Assembly (NCBI GenBank): GCA_963920575.1
Contig: OY986974.1
Location: forward strand, 3,237,275 to 3,301,274
Direction of reading: 5' to 3'
DNA from: Narthecium ossifragum
Taxonomy: Eukaryota; Streptophyta; Magnoliopsida; Dioscoreales; Nartheciaceae
Length of the DNA stretch: 64,000 nt
The position numbers and the translations under genes are program-made. The stretch's first letter is position 1. Each line of letters starts with the position of its first letter. Below the pieces are notes generated by a model. The model was given only the letters and a program-made list of their open reading frames with translations, was not told the DNA's origin and did not search any database. Below, piece after piece: positions 12,182 through 23,995 of the stretch.

Positions 12182-12671
12182 TGATGAAGAAGGAAGCCTG
12201 GATTCCACCTCACACCTTTTTTATTGGCAGTTTGGAGAAGACGATGAAGATGATTAGTGGAAGAAGGAAACAGAGGAAGGAACAGAGGAAGTTGCAGAGA
12301 AGTAAGAAGGAAGATATAAGTGGCAGAAGAAGAAGACTTGATCAGAAGATACGTTCTCAATTAATGGCTGAGACACCCCTAAGAAGAATAAGAACTTTTC
12401 TATTACTCAAGCATGAATCCCTTACAAAAGAAATAGCTATTATTTATACTCTTACCCTCCCTACTAGCACACGCAGGTGCCCTCCTAAGCAGAGTCCAAC
12501 TCTGCTACTCTACTTCTACCTGGACTCCATAATATCTAATTACCTACACAAGATGATAAACCTACTCAAGACTCACATAAACTAGAGTTCTAGTTTGGCT
12601 AAGACTAATCTAACTATGAATATTTTGGGTTAGGCTTCCGTGCGCGATCTGAACGCCTGCTGGACTCATCA
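12182..12671 (-). repeat. 3' LTR of gypsy B (490 bp)
   Basis: It begins TGATGAAGAAGG and ends GGACTCATCA. The polypurine tract is on the minus strand at about 12672-12690 (CTCCCCTCCTTGAG on the plus strand). Confidence 0.9.
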
Positions 12672-12727
12672 TTCTCCCCTCCTTGAGAAGGAACCTTGTC
12701 CTCAAGGTTCATATTTGGAAACTGTTC

Positions 12728-13993
12728 CTATATGACGCCAATTGACTCCCAAGTCGCATCTTCTACTGGCATTAACCTCCATTTCACCAATGCTTCTGCC
12801 AAATATTTGGCGCCTTTTTTCACCCATCTATAGTCTAGTACCTCCTCAGGCTCCAGTAGAGGTGCACCTTCATCATCACATGGCGGCACTTCTTGTTCTG
12901 CCGACATTGTAATTCCCACCTTCTTTTTTAATAATGAAACATGGAACACCGGATAGATGCGAGCTGTTTCTGGTATGGCGAGTTTGTAAGCTACTGCTCC
13001 AATTTTTTCCATCACATGATATGGACCAAAATACTTACTAGCCAATTTTTGGTGTGCCCTCCTAAACATTGTATTTTGCCGATAAGGTTGGAGTTTCAAG
13101 AAAACCCAATCGCCAATTTCAAGTTCTACTTCTCGCCGTCGTATGTCGACGAGTTGTTTGGTCCTGTTGATTGAAGAGTAGAGGTTGTGCTTCAACTGTC
13201 TAAGGATTTCATCTCGACGCAGTAGTTCCTTGTCAACCTCTTCCACAGGGGAGCACCCGGCCATGTAGTTAGGAATGACAGGCGCGGCCCGACCATACAA
13301 AGCTTCAAAAGATGTCATTCCTATCGATGAGTGATAGGAAGTATTATACCAGTACTCTGCCCAACTCAAATATTGCACCCATTCCTTGGGGTTCTGGCTC
13401 ACAAAGCACCTCAAGTACTGCTCCAAGCAACGATTAACTACTTCCGTCTGGCCATCGGTTTGGGGATGGTATGCCGAACTCATCTTAAGCTGTGTTCCTT
13501 GCATTTTAAAGAACTCTTTCCAAAAGTTGCTCATAAAGATGGGATCACGATCACTTACAATAGCATTGGGTATCCCATAAAGTCGGACTATTAGATGAAT
13601 AAATGCCTGGGCTACCTTCAACGCCGTGTACGGGTGAGCAAGAGGTATAAAGTGTGCATACTTTGTGAGCCGATCGACAATGACCATAACCACATCCATC
13701 CCTGCTGATCGCGGCAAGCCCTCGACAAAATCCATTGAAACCTCTTCCCAGACTTCGTTTGGAATTGGTAATGTTTGCAGCAAACCGGCCGGCTTCCGTG
13801 AATCACTCTTATTTTTCTGACAAACGTCACAAGACGATACATAAATCTTAACATCTTGCCTCATACCGTCCCAATAAAACACTTGATTGAGCCTTTTAAG
13901 GGTACGTAGGACTCCTGAATGCCCTCCGATAGGTGAGTCATGGAACTCTTGTATCAATTGTCGACTGAGCTCGGATTTTGGTGGAATCACCAC
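12728..13993 (-). CDS. Gypsy B integrase with C-terminal chromodomain-like segment
   Basis: A 421-codon open frame. It contains the integrase zinc finger (HDSPIGGHSG followed by CDVC) and the catalytic core with SMDFVEGLP, IVSDRDPIF and HPQTDGQTEVVNR, giving D-D-E. A GPY-like region (KYFGPYHVMEKIG) follows, then a chromodomain-like end (VKWRLMPVEDATWES) that would target chromatin. The listed start is only the first ATG-type codon after a stop. The real frame continues upstream through TGA codons into RNase H and RT, so this piece was once part of one polyprotein. Confidence 0.85.
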   Translation of the reverse strand: MVIPPKSELSRQLIQEFHDSPIGGHSGVLRTLKRLNQVFYWDGMRQDVKIYVSSCDVCQKNKSDSRKPAGLLQTLPIPNEVWEEVSMDFVEGLPRSAGMDVVMVIVDRLTKYAHFIPLAHPYTALKVAQAFIHLIVRLYGIPNAIVSDRDPIFMSNFWKEFFKMQGTQLKMSSAYHPQTDGQTEVVNRCLEQYLRCFVSQNPKEWVQYLSWAEYWYNTSYHSSIGMTSFEALYGRAAPVIPNYMAGCSPVEEVDKELLRRDEILRQLKHNLYSSINRTKQLVDIRRREVELEIGDWVFLKLQPYRQNTMFRRAHQKLASKYFGPYHVMEKIGAVAYKLAIPETARIYPVFHVSLLKKKVGITMSAEQEVPPCDDEGAPLLEPEEVLDYRWVKKGAKYLAEALVKWRLMPVEDATWESIGVI

Positions 13994-14152
13994 TCATCCC
14001 TGGAAGTATACCAACCCATCTCGCACTGTGACTGCTCCAAACACCATCCTCACACCATTGGTTGCGTCGTTTCTGCTATAACCCAATCCGGAGTTGTTTC
14101 TGTCATGGGCGAAGGTGTCCTCGACAGCCCTTGACTCATCTAGACGAGCCTC

Positions 14153-15622
14153 TCATGCGTCTATGTTTTGCGCGGAGCTCTGCTCTGCTGAGTTGTTGTC
14201 AGCCAATTCTTCCTCCCGTGTGTTTCCGTTTCGGAAAGAACTTTGCTCAGCTGAATTGCTGTCCTCTACTGCTGCTCTGCTTCCAACATCAAGCTCTCCG
14301 CCCAAACCCAAAGCTATGTTTCCTGCGGTAGTACCTTGCCATCGTTGATGGATAGCACGTAGATAGGGATCCTGTTTATTTGCTTCTTTTATTTGCTCCC
14401 AAATTGAGGGAACCGGGTAAGAAATAGCTTGAAGCTTTGGTTCTTCAACCTTCCTTGACAAGGCATCGGCTGCTGAGTTTTCCCTTCCAGGTTTATATCT
14501 AATTTCATATTCGTATCCGAACAATTTTGAAACCCAACGTTGCTGCTCCGCTGTGACTACCGGTTGATCCATGAAGTATTTTAAGCTTCATTGGACAGTT
14601 TGGATAATAAATTTCCGCCCAAGTAAATAAGGTCTCCAAACTCTCACGGCTTCTATGACAGCGAGCATCTCCTTCGCATAAGCTGACCATGATCTTTTCG
14701 TCGGAGCAATGACTTTGCTAAGATAGGCCAATGGTCTCCCCTTTTGCATTAGTACTGCACCAATGCCCTCTCCGGACGCATCCGTCTCCACGGTAAATTC
14801 CTCTGCAAAGTTAGGTAGAGCCAGGACTGGGGTAGTAGTTATAGCCGTCTTCAATGCTGCAAACGCCTTCTCTGCTATTGGTCCCCACACAAACTGGTCT
14901 TTCCTTAGGAGCACCGTTAGTGGAGCAGCAATTTTGCCGTAATCTTTCACAAATTTCCCATAATAGCAGGTAAGTCCCAGAAATCCTCGCAACTCCGTGG
15001 TGTTCCGGGGCGCTGGCCATCTCTTCATGGCATCAATTTTCTGAGGGTCGGCACTGACCCCGTCTTGAGATATGATGTGGCTTAAGTACTCAACCACGCG
15101 TTGGGCGAAGCTACACTTTGAGGGTTTAATATAAAATTTGTTAGTACTTAGGATGCTGAGGACTAACCTGAGATGCTCCAAGTGCTCGTTCCATTCCTTG
15201 TTGTAGATCAAAATATCATCAAAGAACACCAAAATAAATTGCCACAGGTAGGGCCTAAATAGTGTATTCATGGTTGCTTGAAAGGTCGATGGAGCATTGC
15301 ATAACCCAAACGGCATGACAACATATTCATAATGGCCACTGTGCGTTCGGAAAGCAGTTTTGTGGATGTCCTCCTCTTGTACTCGGATTTGATGGTACCC
15401 GGCACGCAGATCCAACTTAGTGAAATAGATAGCCCCATGTAAATCATCCAACATATCGTCAACTGTCGGTATAGGGAAGCGATCCTTTATCGTCACGTCA
15501 TTTAAAGCCTTGTAATCTGTGCAAAACCTCCAAGACCCATCCTTCTTTTTTACCAGGAGGACCGGCGAAGAGAATGGACTAGTACTCGGACGTATTAAAC
15601 CTGTTGCCAACATCTCTTTCAC
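14153..15622 (-). pseudogene. Gypsy B reverse transcriptase-RNase H region with nonsense codon
   Basis: RT motifs [16 protein letters not shown] and FFDDILIY and the RNase H segment ([26 protein letters not shown]) are all present in one frame. A TGA at 14588-14590 falls where arginine stands in related elements (before SLKYFMDQ), consistent with CGA to TGA. The linker at about 14153-14330 has a duplicated NSAEQSS module that I do not recognise from related elements. The frame ends at another TGA (14153). Confidence 0.8.
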
Positions 15623-15893
15623 CTGTCGCTCAATTTCATTTTTTTGATAATGAGCATACCGATAAGGTCGAACATTAACTGGTTGTGCTCCCTCCTTCCT
15701 CCTTCAAAGCAATGTGATGGGTAAATTCTTGAAGAGGTGGAAGCCCCTGCGGTTCTGCTAATATGTGACTATACTCATTTAAAATCTGTTGGACTTCCTC
15801 GTTAAGTGACTGTCTCTCTCCATCTCCTAAGACCTCCATGCGTAGTGCAAACAATTCTCCCCCTGCGCGGAGCTCTCGCTCTAGCGCTTTGGC

Positions 15894-16886
15894 TTAAGCA
15901 TGTTGAGCGGTCTTTGATTTGTTGGCAGCAATTGTATGAGTCTGGCCACCCTCTTCAAACTGCATGTTCATCCTCCTCCAATCACACACAACCGGGCCTA
16001 ATTTTTCCAACCATTCAATGCCCAACACCACATCCAATCCTTGGAGATCAACAGAATACAGATTTGCTTTAAACCCATAGCCTTGGATTTCCATCCTAGT
16101 ATCTTTATATTTCTCTCTACACATTAATCTTTCCCCAGTAGCAACTCTAACTCCAAATTCCTCAACCGGTGTAATAGCCAACCCCAGTCTACTTGCAACT
16201 TCTTCATGTATGAAGTTATGAGTAGATCCACTGTCAATCAAGGCCGTCAAATTGTTCCGGCCAACTCGCGCCGTAACGTGCATGGTGCGAGGCCCAGCAC
16301 ACCCCGATAGAGCATGTAAAGATATAGATGGATACCATTGATTCTCGCCGGCTACTCCTTGCTGGTGTGGATCCCCTTCATCAGTCGGCGTACTGTCAAT
16401 CCTTTCCGATTCTTGTTCACAGCCGTCCTCCTCTTCCATCTCGATAAAGAATGACTGAGGTTTTTGGCATCGATGACCCGGAGTGAACCGTTCATCATAG
16501 TTGAAGCAAAGACCCTTTTCTCTTCTTTTTTGCATCTCTTCCCATGTCAGTCGTCGAATGTTCGCCGTTTGTCGTCCCTGTGGAGGTCCCCGAGCACGAT
16601 TTGGCACATTCATCGTCAAGGTTCCCTGGCCTGCGCGCCCTGCTAACCCCATAGATGGTCCGCCCCTTCCGTAGGGTCGGTTGCTCTCGATCCTTGGCCT
16701 TCTATTCTGATGTCTTAATTTCTCATCGACCAATCTCGCTAATTCGACGGCTTGACTTAGTGTAACCGGCTTGAGTAACCTCACCTCATCTGAGATTTCT
16801 TCACGTAAGCCGCCTAGGAAGGCTCCCATCAATGCTGATTCCGGCCAACTATCTACCCGATTGGCAAGAACCTCGAACTCTTTCAT
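15894..16886 (-). pseudogene. Gypsy B Gag C-terminal part and protease
   Basis: A 330-codon frame. The Gag part (VLANRVDSWPESALMGAFL) is followed by a zinc-knuckle remnant CFNYDERFTPGHRC, in which the second cysteine is tyrosine. A retroviral-type aspartic protease follows with ALIDSGSTHNFI. It is out of frame with both the Gag start and the RT, so at least two frameshifts have occurred. Confidence 0.75.
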
Positions 16887-17081
16887 GTATTCCTCCAGAG
16901 ACCCTTTTTGTCGAATTCTACCCAGTGCTTCATCATAATTAATATATTTTGTAACTCCAAATCATACCTTGAGTTCCCTTGAGAAGACCTCCCAGGAAAT
17001 AGGAGCTGCTGCTTCGCGGTATACCCGTTGCAGCCGTTGCCACCATTGGTTTGCAGCACCTCCAAGATGGTACGCAGCCCA

Positions 17082-17396
17082 TCAAACACGCTGTTCTGCC
17101 GGTGTACCCTGTATGTTGAAGAATTGCTCCGCACAGTTCATCCATACTGCCAAATCCTCCCCCGAAAAAGTTGGAAAATCAAGTTTTAGTTGCCGCTGCA
17201 CCTCAAATTCACTCTCTTCAAGGCCAACGAGACGTCGTTGTTCCAATTCCGCTCTAGATCTGCCAGGAGTACCTCCGCCGCCACCGCTCGAGCTACCGCC
17301 GCCTCCATCTTTTCTGCCGCCTGAAGAGGACTCTTCTCCTTTAATTCCGGCTTCCAACCGGTTATTGAGCGATTTTAATTGGGCGACGACTTCCAA
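17082..17396 (-). pseudogene. Gypsy B Gag N-terminal fragment
   Basis: It contains a Gly/Ser-rich linker and DFPTFSGEDLAVWMNCAEQFF, the start of the retrotransposon gag domain. The frame is lost after AEQRV, and the rest of the domain continues in another frame (about 17134-16883). Confidence 0.75.
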
Positions 17397-17581
17397 AATT
17401 GCAATTTCATTATTGTTGAGCTACACTTACATCACTCGTTGCCAATCTTCACTGTCATCACGTTTCTTCAACAATTCTTCGACACCCGTACGCAGTTCGA
17501 CGACGTCTTGTTCTAGCGCATCAATCCGTTCCTTATTCGCTAGCGGCGCCATCATGCCAGGAACGTTCCTCTGGTACCAAT

Positions 17582-18074
17582 TGATGAAGAAGGAAGCCTG
17601 GATTCCACCTCACACCTTCTTTTTTATTGGCAATTTGGAGAAGACGATGAAGATGATTAGTGGAAGAAGGAAACAGAGGAAGGAACAGAGGAAGTTGCAA
17701 AGAAGTAAGAAGGAAGATATAAGTGGCAGGAGAAGAAGACTTGATCAAAAGATACGTTCTCAATTAATGGCTGAGACACCCCTAAGAAGAAGAAGAACTT
17801 TTCTATTACTCAAGCATGAATCCCTTACAGAAGAGATAGCTATTATTTATACTCTTACCCTCCCTACTAGCACACGTAGGTGCCCTCCTAAGCAGAGTCC
17901 AACTCTGCTACTCTACTTCTTCCGGGACTCCATAATATCTAATTACCTACACAAGATGATAAACCTACTCAAGACTCACATAAACTAGAGTTCTAGTTTG
18001 GCTAAGACTCATCTAACTATGAATATTTTGGGTTAGGCTTCCGTGCGCGATCTGAACGCCTGCTGGACTCATCA
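17582..18074 (-). repeat. 5' LTR of gypsy B (493 bp)
   Basis: It matches 12182-12671. Just left of it the minus strand reads TGGTACCAGAGG, a diverged Met-type primer-binding site. Confidence 0.9.
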
Positions 18075-18079
18075 AGCGA

Positions 18080-18142
18080 GCTACAATAATGCTTTGTGTT
18101 CCTCTCTTAGGGAGGAATACAATACACCTGGTCATGGGTATT
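18080..18142 (-). repeat. Inverted promoter-like repeat, right part
   Basis: It continues the 12012-12181 copy after the gypsy B target duplication and pairs with about 29150-29210 in reverse orientation. Similarity fades after 18142. Confidence 0.65.
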
Positions 18143-18228
18143 TATATGATGCATTCTTATAATAGTTAATTGTACATATATAGCATGTACAACAAGAATA
18201 TTTGTACGTCTTGATGTGTCCAAAATGA

Positions 18229-18496
18229 AAGTGTCCAACATGAAAGTTGTAGGTCTTGATGTCTACTAGATGTCACCCAAATTTCAGAATATTTGGACAT
18301 AAGAATAATTTCTTATGAATATTATGCTAACAGTCGAAAGAGCAGTGTATTTCAACATATTGACCGAATTTCTTGCATTTCTTCTCAAAGCATGATTAAA
18401 CCTGAAATCAACTAACAAGCTATCAAATACAAACACTCTCGGGCTAACAAATGTAAATTACGGGGTTTAAGTATGAATATTTAGTGACTCATCACA
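18229..18496 (-). repeat. LTR remnant (left)
   Basis: It matches 23745-23995 and ends at the LTR terminus (TGTGATGAGTCACTAAAT on the minus strand). It is followed by a C-run that is a polypurine tract on the coding strand. Confidence 0.75.
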
Positions 18497-21135
18497 CCCC
18501 CCAACTTACACTTTGCTAGTCCTCGAGCAAAGAAAATATAAAAAAAATAATAAAACTAACTAGCCACTTTCGTAGGTCTCACGATTGCACTTAGCATGTG
18601 CAACAAGCCTTTAAACCCCTGGGTTACCCCAGTGGAGGAGTTATAGTCTCCTGAGGGTTTTCAGGGATGACAACCACAAACATCTATACGACCCTTGAAT
18701 ATATCATTAAAAATCAATCATAATACTCATCAACTCTAATGCATGTAATAGAAATAATATCCATAAATATACCCTCCAACTCATAGTCGTATAAAAATAT
18801 AATAAATCAAAACATGTCATAACATATTTCCAACACTTCAACATATTTAATCATAATTAAGAATAACTTTAACACTCTTGTGTGTGAATAGGGTTCAACA
18901 TGCTTCAGAGTATCAATTATATCCAAACACTTCAACCATTCAAGAATACAAACTTGGCCAAGTACATATTTTCATTCACCACTTTGCAATCATTTTTTTT
19001 TCAGTTTTTTTTTATGACATGTGCAATGTTATAATTTCTTAAGCTTTCTTCATGGTCCATGTAACGAGGTTCAAGCCAGTGACTCCCAAACCAGACGGTT
19101 TTAGGGCACTAAGTGTAGAACACTCTTCAGAATCTAATGCTCAAACCATGAAGGCTACAAATCATAACTAGTCATTTTTTTCAGGAATTTCAACTGTTTT
19201 ACGCGAACAACACACCTTGTTAGGCACATTGCCCGGTTACTAGGTATGAAACCCTTTTTGCATATAAAACTCTCTTTTTTTTTTCAATTGCATACTTCTC
19301 GTGTAACATGGTATAAGATCATAATCTATCATAGTATCATGCTTAGAATCTAATCTCAACTCATCAACATGTGGAAGTGAACATGTGCATTACGATATGT
19401 CAAATTATCCTTAAATCATGGTAAAAGTGTTAAAGTATAGAAATAATATCATGCATAGCAACAATTTACTATTTCTTATATGACATACAAGTCTCAGAAT
19501 AATTCATAAAATAAATTTCTAAAACATGCACCTTTGTCAAATCATATCATAATTTCATTCTTTTGACATAATTCAGGGGATGTATAATATTTGGTTACCA
19601 GAAATAAAATATGAACATGAATTCCTAGAATTCTACCCCCCAACTTAAATGTAATTGTCCCCAATTACACTAAGTCATAAAAATAAATCAAAAAGTAAAG
19701 GGTAGAGATAACCATAATAAACGCCTCAGAAATAGATTTCTCTCTCTTCCAATTTTAGTTTAGGCATCACCATCATTGAATAAATACTTCCTTCCCCACC
19801 ATAACCTGCCACAGAAATATATACCTTTCCAAAAAGATCAAATATAACAAATAAAAATCCAAAAAGGTATTAGAATCATAGAAAATTTTGGCAGAGTCTC
19901 CTTTGTATTTTCATGATATATTAATCTGTACAAGCATTCATCATATAAAAATATAACATGTACAGATAAATAGTAGAGGAGATAATACATCAAAAATAAT
20001 CTTTCAGACATCATAGATAAGAAAATAAAAGACCAAAATATTCAAGCAGGACAACCATCCGTTATCATCCGCATAAAACACCGTCACACACACGGCGGCC
20101 GTCCGCGGCGAGATCAGAAACAAAATCGGCGAAAATATGAAGAATTTAACATCGGATGTTGCTCTAGGACGTCTAGAAGATCAAAGAATGCTCAACATGG
20201 TCCTGATTGAAGATCTATACCGTCCGATCGAAAATTGGAACACTGTGGCACCTGGATCGTGTCTAGCCCAATCGGACGGCTGAGAACTCGCCGGCGACGG
20301 ATCAATGGTGAAACATCGTCGCCGGAGGACGGGACTGGTGGGGATAGAGTCGTGGAAGATCAAGGAACGCACCAGTAGCGTCTAATCGATGAAAGAAGGC
20401 CTCATTCGGTGGGTAAGAGATGGCCGACGCGGAGAGGTTGATGGCCGGAATTGGATTCCGATGATCGGAGCTCCAATTGAGGTGGTGAAGGGTTGAGGAA
20501 GGATCATGGAAGTCCAAGGAACTTTCCTATGGTGTATGATTGACGGATTGGGCTTCCAGGCGGCGGACTGAAGGTGGTCGGGTAGGTGGTTTCGTCGGAG
20601 GCTGAAGCCGATGATCTAGGCGGCAAGGTCGGTCTTTCATGGTGGCGGAAGGTTCGTGGTGATCGGAGGAAGGTTCTGGAGGTATTAATGGGTGATGGGA
20701 GGCCGTGGATGGGGTGATTGGAGATGGCCGGCAAAAACAGGGGGGCTCACCGGCGTCGGAGGAGAGGGTTTCGAGGGAAGAAGAGACCTTGGATGAAGAG
20801 GTAAGAGTATGGCGGAGGTTTTGGTGAAGGAATAGAAGGATTAGGGTGGCCGGAGAGGCGGCGACGGGCGGTGGTGGTGACGGCTCGGGGACGAGCCAAC
20901 GAAGCCGGGCGGAGCCGGGACGATGATGTCCCGGCTCGCTAGAGAGCCGATCGGGAAGAGAGAGAAAAAATCAAAAGAAAATTGGCGGAAAAATGAAAGA
21001 AAAACGAAAAAATGTGGAAAAATTCAATAAAAAATCAGGGGAAACTCCTAAAAATCAGGGAAAATCATAAAAATTAATATAAACTCCTAAAAAGCTGGGT
21101 TGCCTCCCAGTTAGCGCGCAATTTTACGTCTTTCG
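18497..21135 (-). other. 3' non-coding interior of the non-autonomous element
   Basis: 2.6 kb with no pol domain. 18500-20050 is AT-rich. 20090-20950 is GC-rich with short open frames that resemble nothing I know and may be captured sequence. Confidence 0.5.
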
Positions 21136-22203
21136 CTAGACGCTCCCGAAACATGATTTAGGAGGCCGATGATTCCATGTGAAGCAATACATGGCCCGAA
21201 TCATGGTGAATGTATGCAGGCATGCTTCATCAAGAAAAATAGGAATTCCCATAGCAAACAAAGTGTGCATAGGAAGAGAAGATTTGATTTGATTTTTGAT
21301 GAAGGGACGATAGAAATTAACATGGTCTTCACTCATGTTAGGTTTTTCCTCCTCACAAAGTTCAATTAATGGGGATGATATTAAAGGTAGAATCTCAACT
21401 TGAGGCTCTAAACAAGGAATATTGCTAACACTCTCATCCTTATTATGTTTATTACTAATATGCACATCATCATCATTCAACTCATCATGCAAAACCGGTA
21501 ATTCATCACAACAATTCTCATCATCACTAAAAAAATTAGCTTCTAAAGTATGATCAAAATACCTATAAGGTCCTGTTTCATTAGGTATGCATTCAGGAAT
21601 ATTATTTTCTGGGGCCGGTAAAATATTGTCAATAGTTGTATAATTCGGCAAAGTATTAGAACACATCTCAAAATTACATGCATCATTCTCATTAGAAACA
21701 TAAGCTTCACCATCATTGTCATCACAACCAGCCGGAACAGAATTATTTGCATAGTCCTCATTCTCATAATATAAATAAACCATGTGGGCTAGTTGTTCTA
21801 TTTGTGTCTCTATTTTCTTAATTGACTGATCATTAGAGTTAATATCGTTTCTTATCAACGTCATTTCATTCTGAAGCTCAGTTTTCATATCAACAATCGC
21901 ACTCAGGAGTTTGTCCAATGTCGGGTTAGAGGATGGTTGTGGAGGATATTGTTGATCAAAATAAGGTGCTAAATTTTGGGCCAGTGTTTCTATATTTCAT
22001 GGTTGAATGTTAGGGGGTTGATAACCTTGAAATTGCCAATCAGGGTTTGTATGATTTCTAAAATTCGAATTATAAGGATATGAATGTGAATTGTATGACG
22101 GATTTGAGAAACCATATATGTCATTATTGTAAGCAGGTGTATATGTCGAGCGTGTGCGATAATCCCACGATGTATCACCCGATGGCATATAATATTCGGC
22201 CAT
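21136..22203 (-). pseudogene. Gag-like protein of the non-autonomous element, one nonsense codon
   Basis: From ATG at 22203 the minus strand encodes a Tyr/Ser/Asn-rich start (MAEYYMPSGDTSWDY). It then meets TGA at 21997-21999 and continues in the same frame to 21136, about 355 residues in all. The C-terminal 260 residues hold a predicted coiled coil (VDMKTELQNEMTLIRNDI) followed by an acidic Asp/Glu/Asn-rich stretch. No zinc knuckle or enzyme motif is present. The family link is inferred from its position after the primer site. It could be a structural protein packaged in trans by an autonomous partner. Confidence 0.55.
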
Positions 22204-22551
22204 GTATGCAAGATCATATATAAGAAAGAGAAAAAGAGAACACAAGATTATGAGGAGACAACAAAATCCGGAAAACAACTATTGAAACGAAAAGTTTTGA
22301 ATTTAGAAAACTTACCTCAATGCACAGTTTCGATCGGTCGGTATGGAGCCCGACCGATCGCTCCAGGCCGCGGGGGAGGTCCTTCCTTCAAAAAAAAAAT
22401 CCGTTCCAATGCTGCAAAAATTCCAGAAAATTGTCAGAAAAATCCTAGAAAGTGTAAAATAACGAAAGGGAAAATTAAGAAAGATAAAAACTTAACTAAC
22501 CAAAGAAAATGAGTTAAGAGAAGATCAATTAGTTAATCGTCGAATTCCTCT

Positions 22552-22563
22552 GCAACGACGCCA
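22552..22563 (-). other. Primer-binding site, tRNA-Asp type
   Basis: The minus strand reads TGGCGTCGTTGC, one base from the Asp-type TGGCGCCGTTGC used by Athila/Tat-like elements. It lies 5 bases from the LTR end at 22569. Confidence 0.65.
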
Positions 22564-22568
22564 AAAAT

Positions 22569-23995
22569 TGATCGCTCACAAACGTCGTTGTTAAAACGTT
22601 GTAAACTCAATCAAATATTAAATTTATATCCTTATTCAATCACTAAACTACTAAGTAGAAATAGCGGTGAAGTCGGGAATCGATCCACAGGGAAAACGTT
22701 GGAAATCAAAATCAATTCTCAAAACCCTAAAACTAAGGACAAGAATCAAAGATAGAATAGATTAAACTAATGAAGAAAATAAATAAAAGAGATAAAATAT
22801 TGATCAATTTGAATCAATGGAGTAGTTACTTAGGAATTACTCAATCCAACATAGTTTCATTATTAGTCTTCTCTAGTTATCATCTTGTTCCCTTCTCTCA
22901 ACATTATGGATCATATGGCTACAAGCTCACATGAATCCCTAAAATAAAGTTTATGTTCTCAACGACATAACCTATCTTTGCTTGGCATATATTGTTTTTG
23001 GTCCTACGATTACCTTAAATTATACTACTCCTAATGACCTTGGCACAACCTATCTTCGCGTAGCATAGCTTATCTCAAAGGCAAACCAATAACTTCATGA
23101 AAACCATCTCATAAATCTCTACAATCAATCACAGAAATCATGTAGGACTGAAAATACGTCAAGGAACTCTGTTCCCTCAACTCTATTAACAATAAAACCA
23201 TATTCATGAGATCATGCATCGAGAAGTTCACAATAATCCAACTAAAGAAAAACCAAAACTACACTAGGGTTTCATGAATAATCCTAAGTACAAGAATTAG
23301 CAACTCATCTTTTGGATGAAAGCCATCGGGTTGGAGTAGGAAGCTGTCACCATCCACATCCTCTCCTTCTTCTTCTTCCTCCTCCAAAGATTGTCAAAAA
23401 GATCCGAAGTTTTGCTGTAATAACCCCTTTTTATAATAAAACCCCTTAATCCCGGAATTAGGGTTATGGCTAAGTTGAGTTGGACCACTAGTGCAACTCA
23501 GAATTCCTAGTTTAATTCTGACTGCCTCTTCTGATCGCGACTGGGTTCAATTGGTCCGGAATTTGAGAATGAATCCAACACGAAAGATGTAGATTTGGAA
23601 GTCTTCTGTCCTCTTCCGAAGAGTTTGTAATATTTGAACTTATGTAGAATATTTGACAAATATTCTCCCGGGCGTCGACGGACCAGTCTTCCAGCAGCTA
23701 AATATCTTCATCTTTTTCAAAACTGCTATCCATCCATCAGGAATCTCTGAAAGTGTCCAACATTAAAGTTGTACGTCTTGATGTCTACTAGATGTCACCC
23801 AAATTTCAGAATATTTGGACATAAGAATAATTTCTGATGAATATTATGCTAACAGTCGACATAGCAGTGTATTTCAGCATATTGACTGAATTTCTTGCAT
23901 TTCTTCTCAAAGCATGATTAAACCTGAAATCAACTAACAAGCTATCAAATACAAACACTCTCGGGCTAACAAATGTAAATTACGGGGTTTAAGTA
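22569..23995 (-). repeat. Long LTR (right) of the non-autonomous element
   Basis: It begins TGATCGCTC next to the primer site and carries the same sequence as 26652-27920 over most of its length. Its outer end is cut by the LTR starting at 23996. Confidence 0.7.

Larger units (their letters stand above)
12182..18074 (-). mobile_element. Ty3/gypsy retrotransposon B (chromovirus), full length, decayed
   Basis: Direct LTRs at 12182-12671 and 17582-18074 enclose a minus-strand gag-pol with a C-terminal chromodomain-like segment. A perfect 5-bp target duplication AGCGA flanks it (12177-12181 and 18075-18079). The uninterrupted target site is preserved in the inverted copy near 29205-29222, so the exact insertion point is proven by comparison. 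About 11 substitutions and one 3-bp indel separate the LTRs (about 2%), so it is older than gypsy A. Confidence 0.92.
18229..23995 (-). mobile_element. Large non-autonomous LTR element with tRNA-Asp-type primer site
   Basis: A minus-strand LTR end is present at left (18229-18496) and a long LTR at right (22569-23995); the two share about 250 bp of close identity. The interior has a polypurine tract (18497-18506), a primer site matching tRNA-Asp type (22552-22563) and one gag-like ORF, but no pol. This fits the LARD class of plant elements related to Athila or Tat/Ogre families. The left LTR is 5'-truncated, and the right LTR lacks its last 20 or so bases, where the next LTR begins. Confidence 0.7.

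Noticed and set aside
20181..20734. Small minus-strand ORFs in the GC-rich part of the non-autonomous element
   Set aside because: Short, overlapping in different frames, with no recognisable domain.
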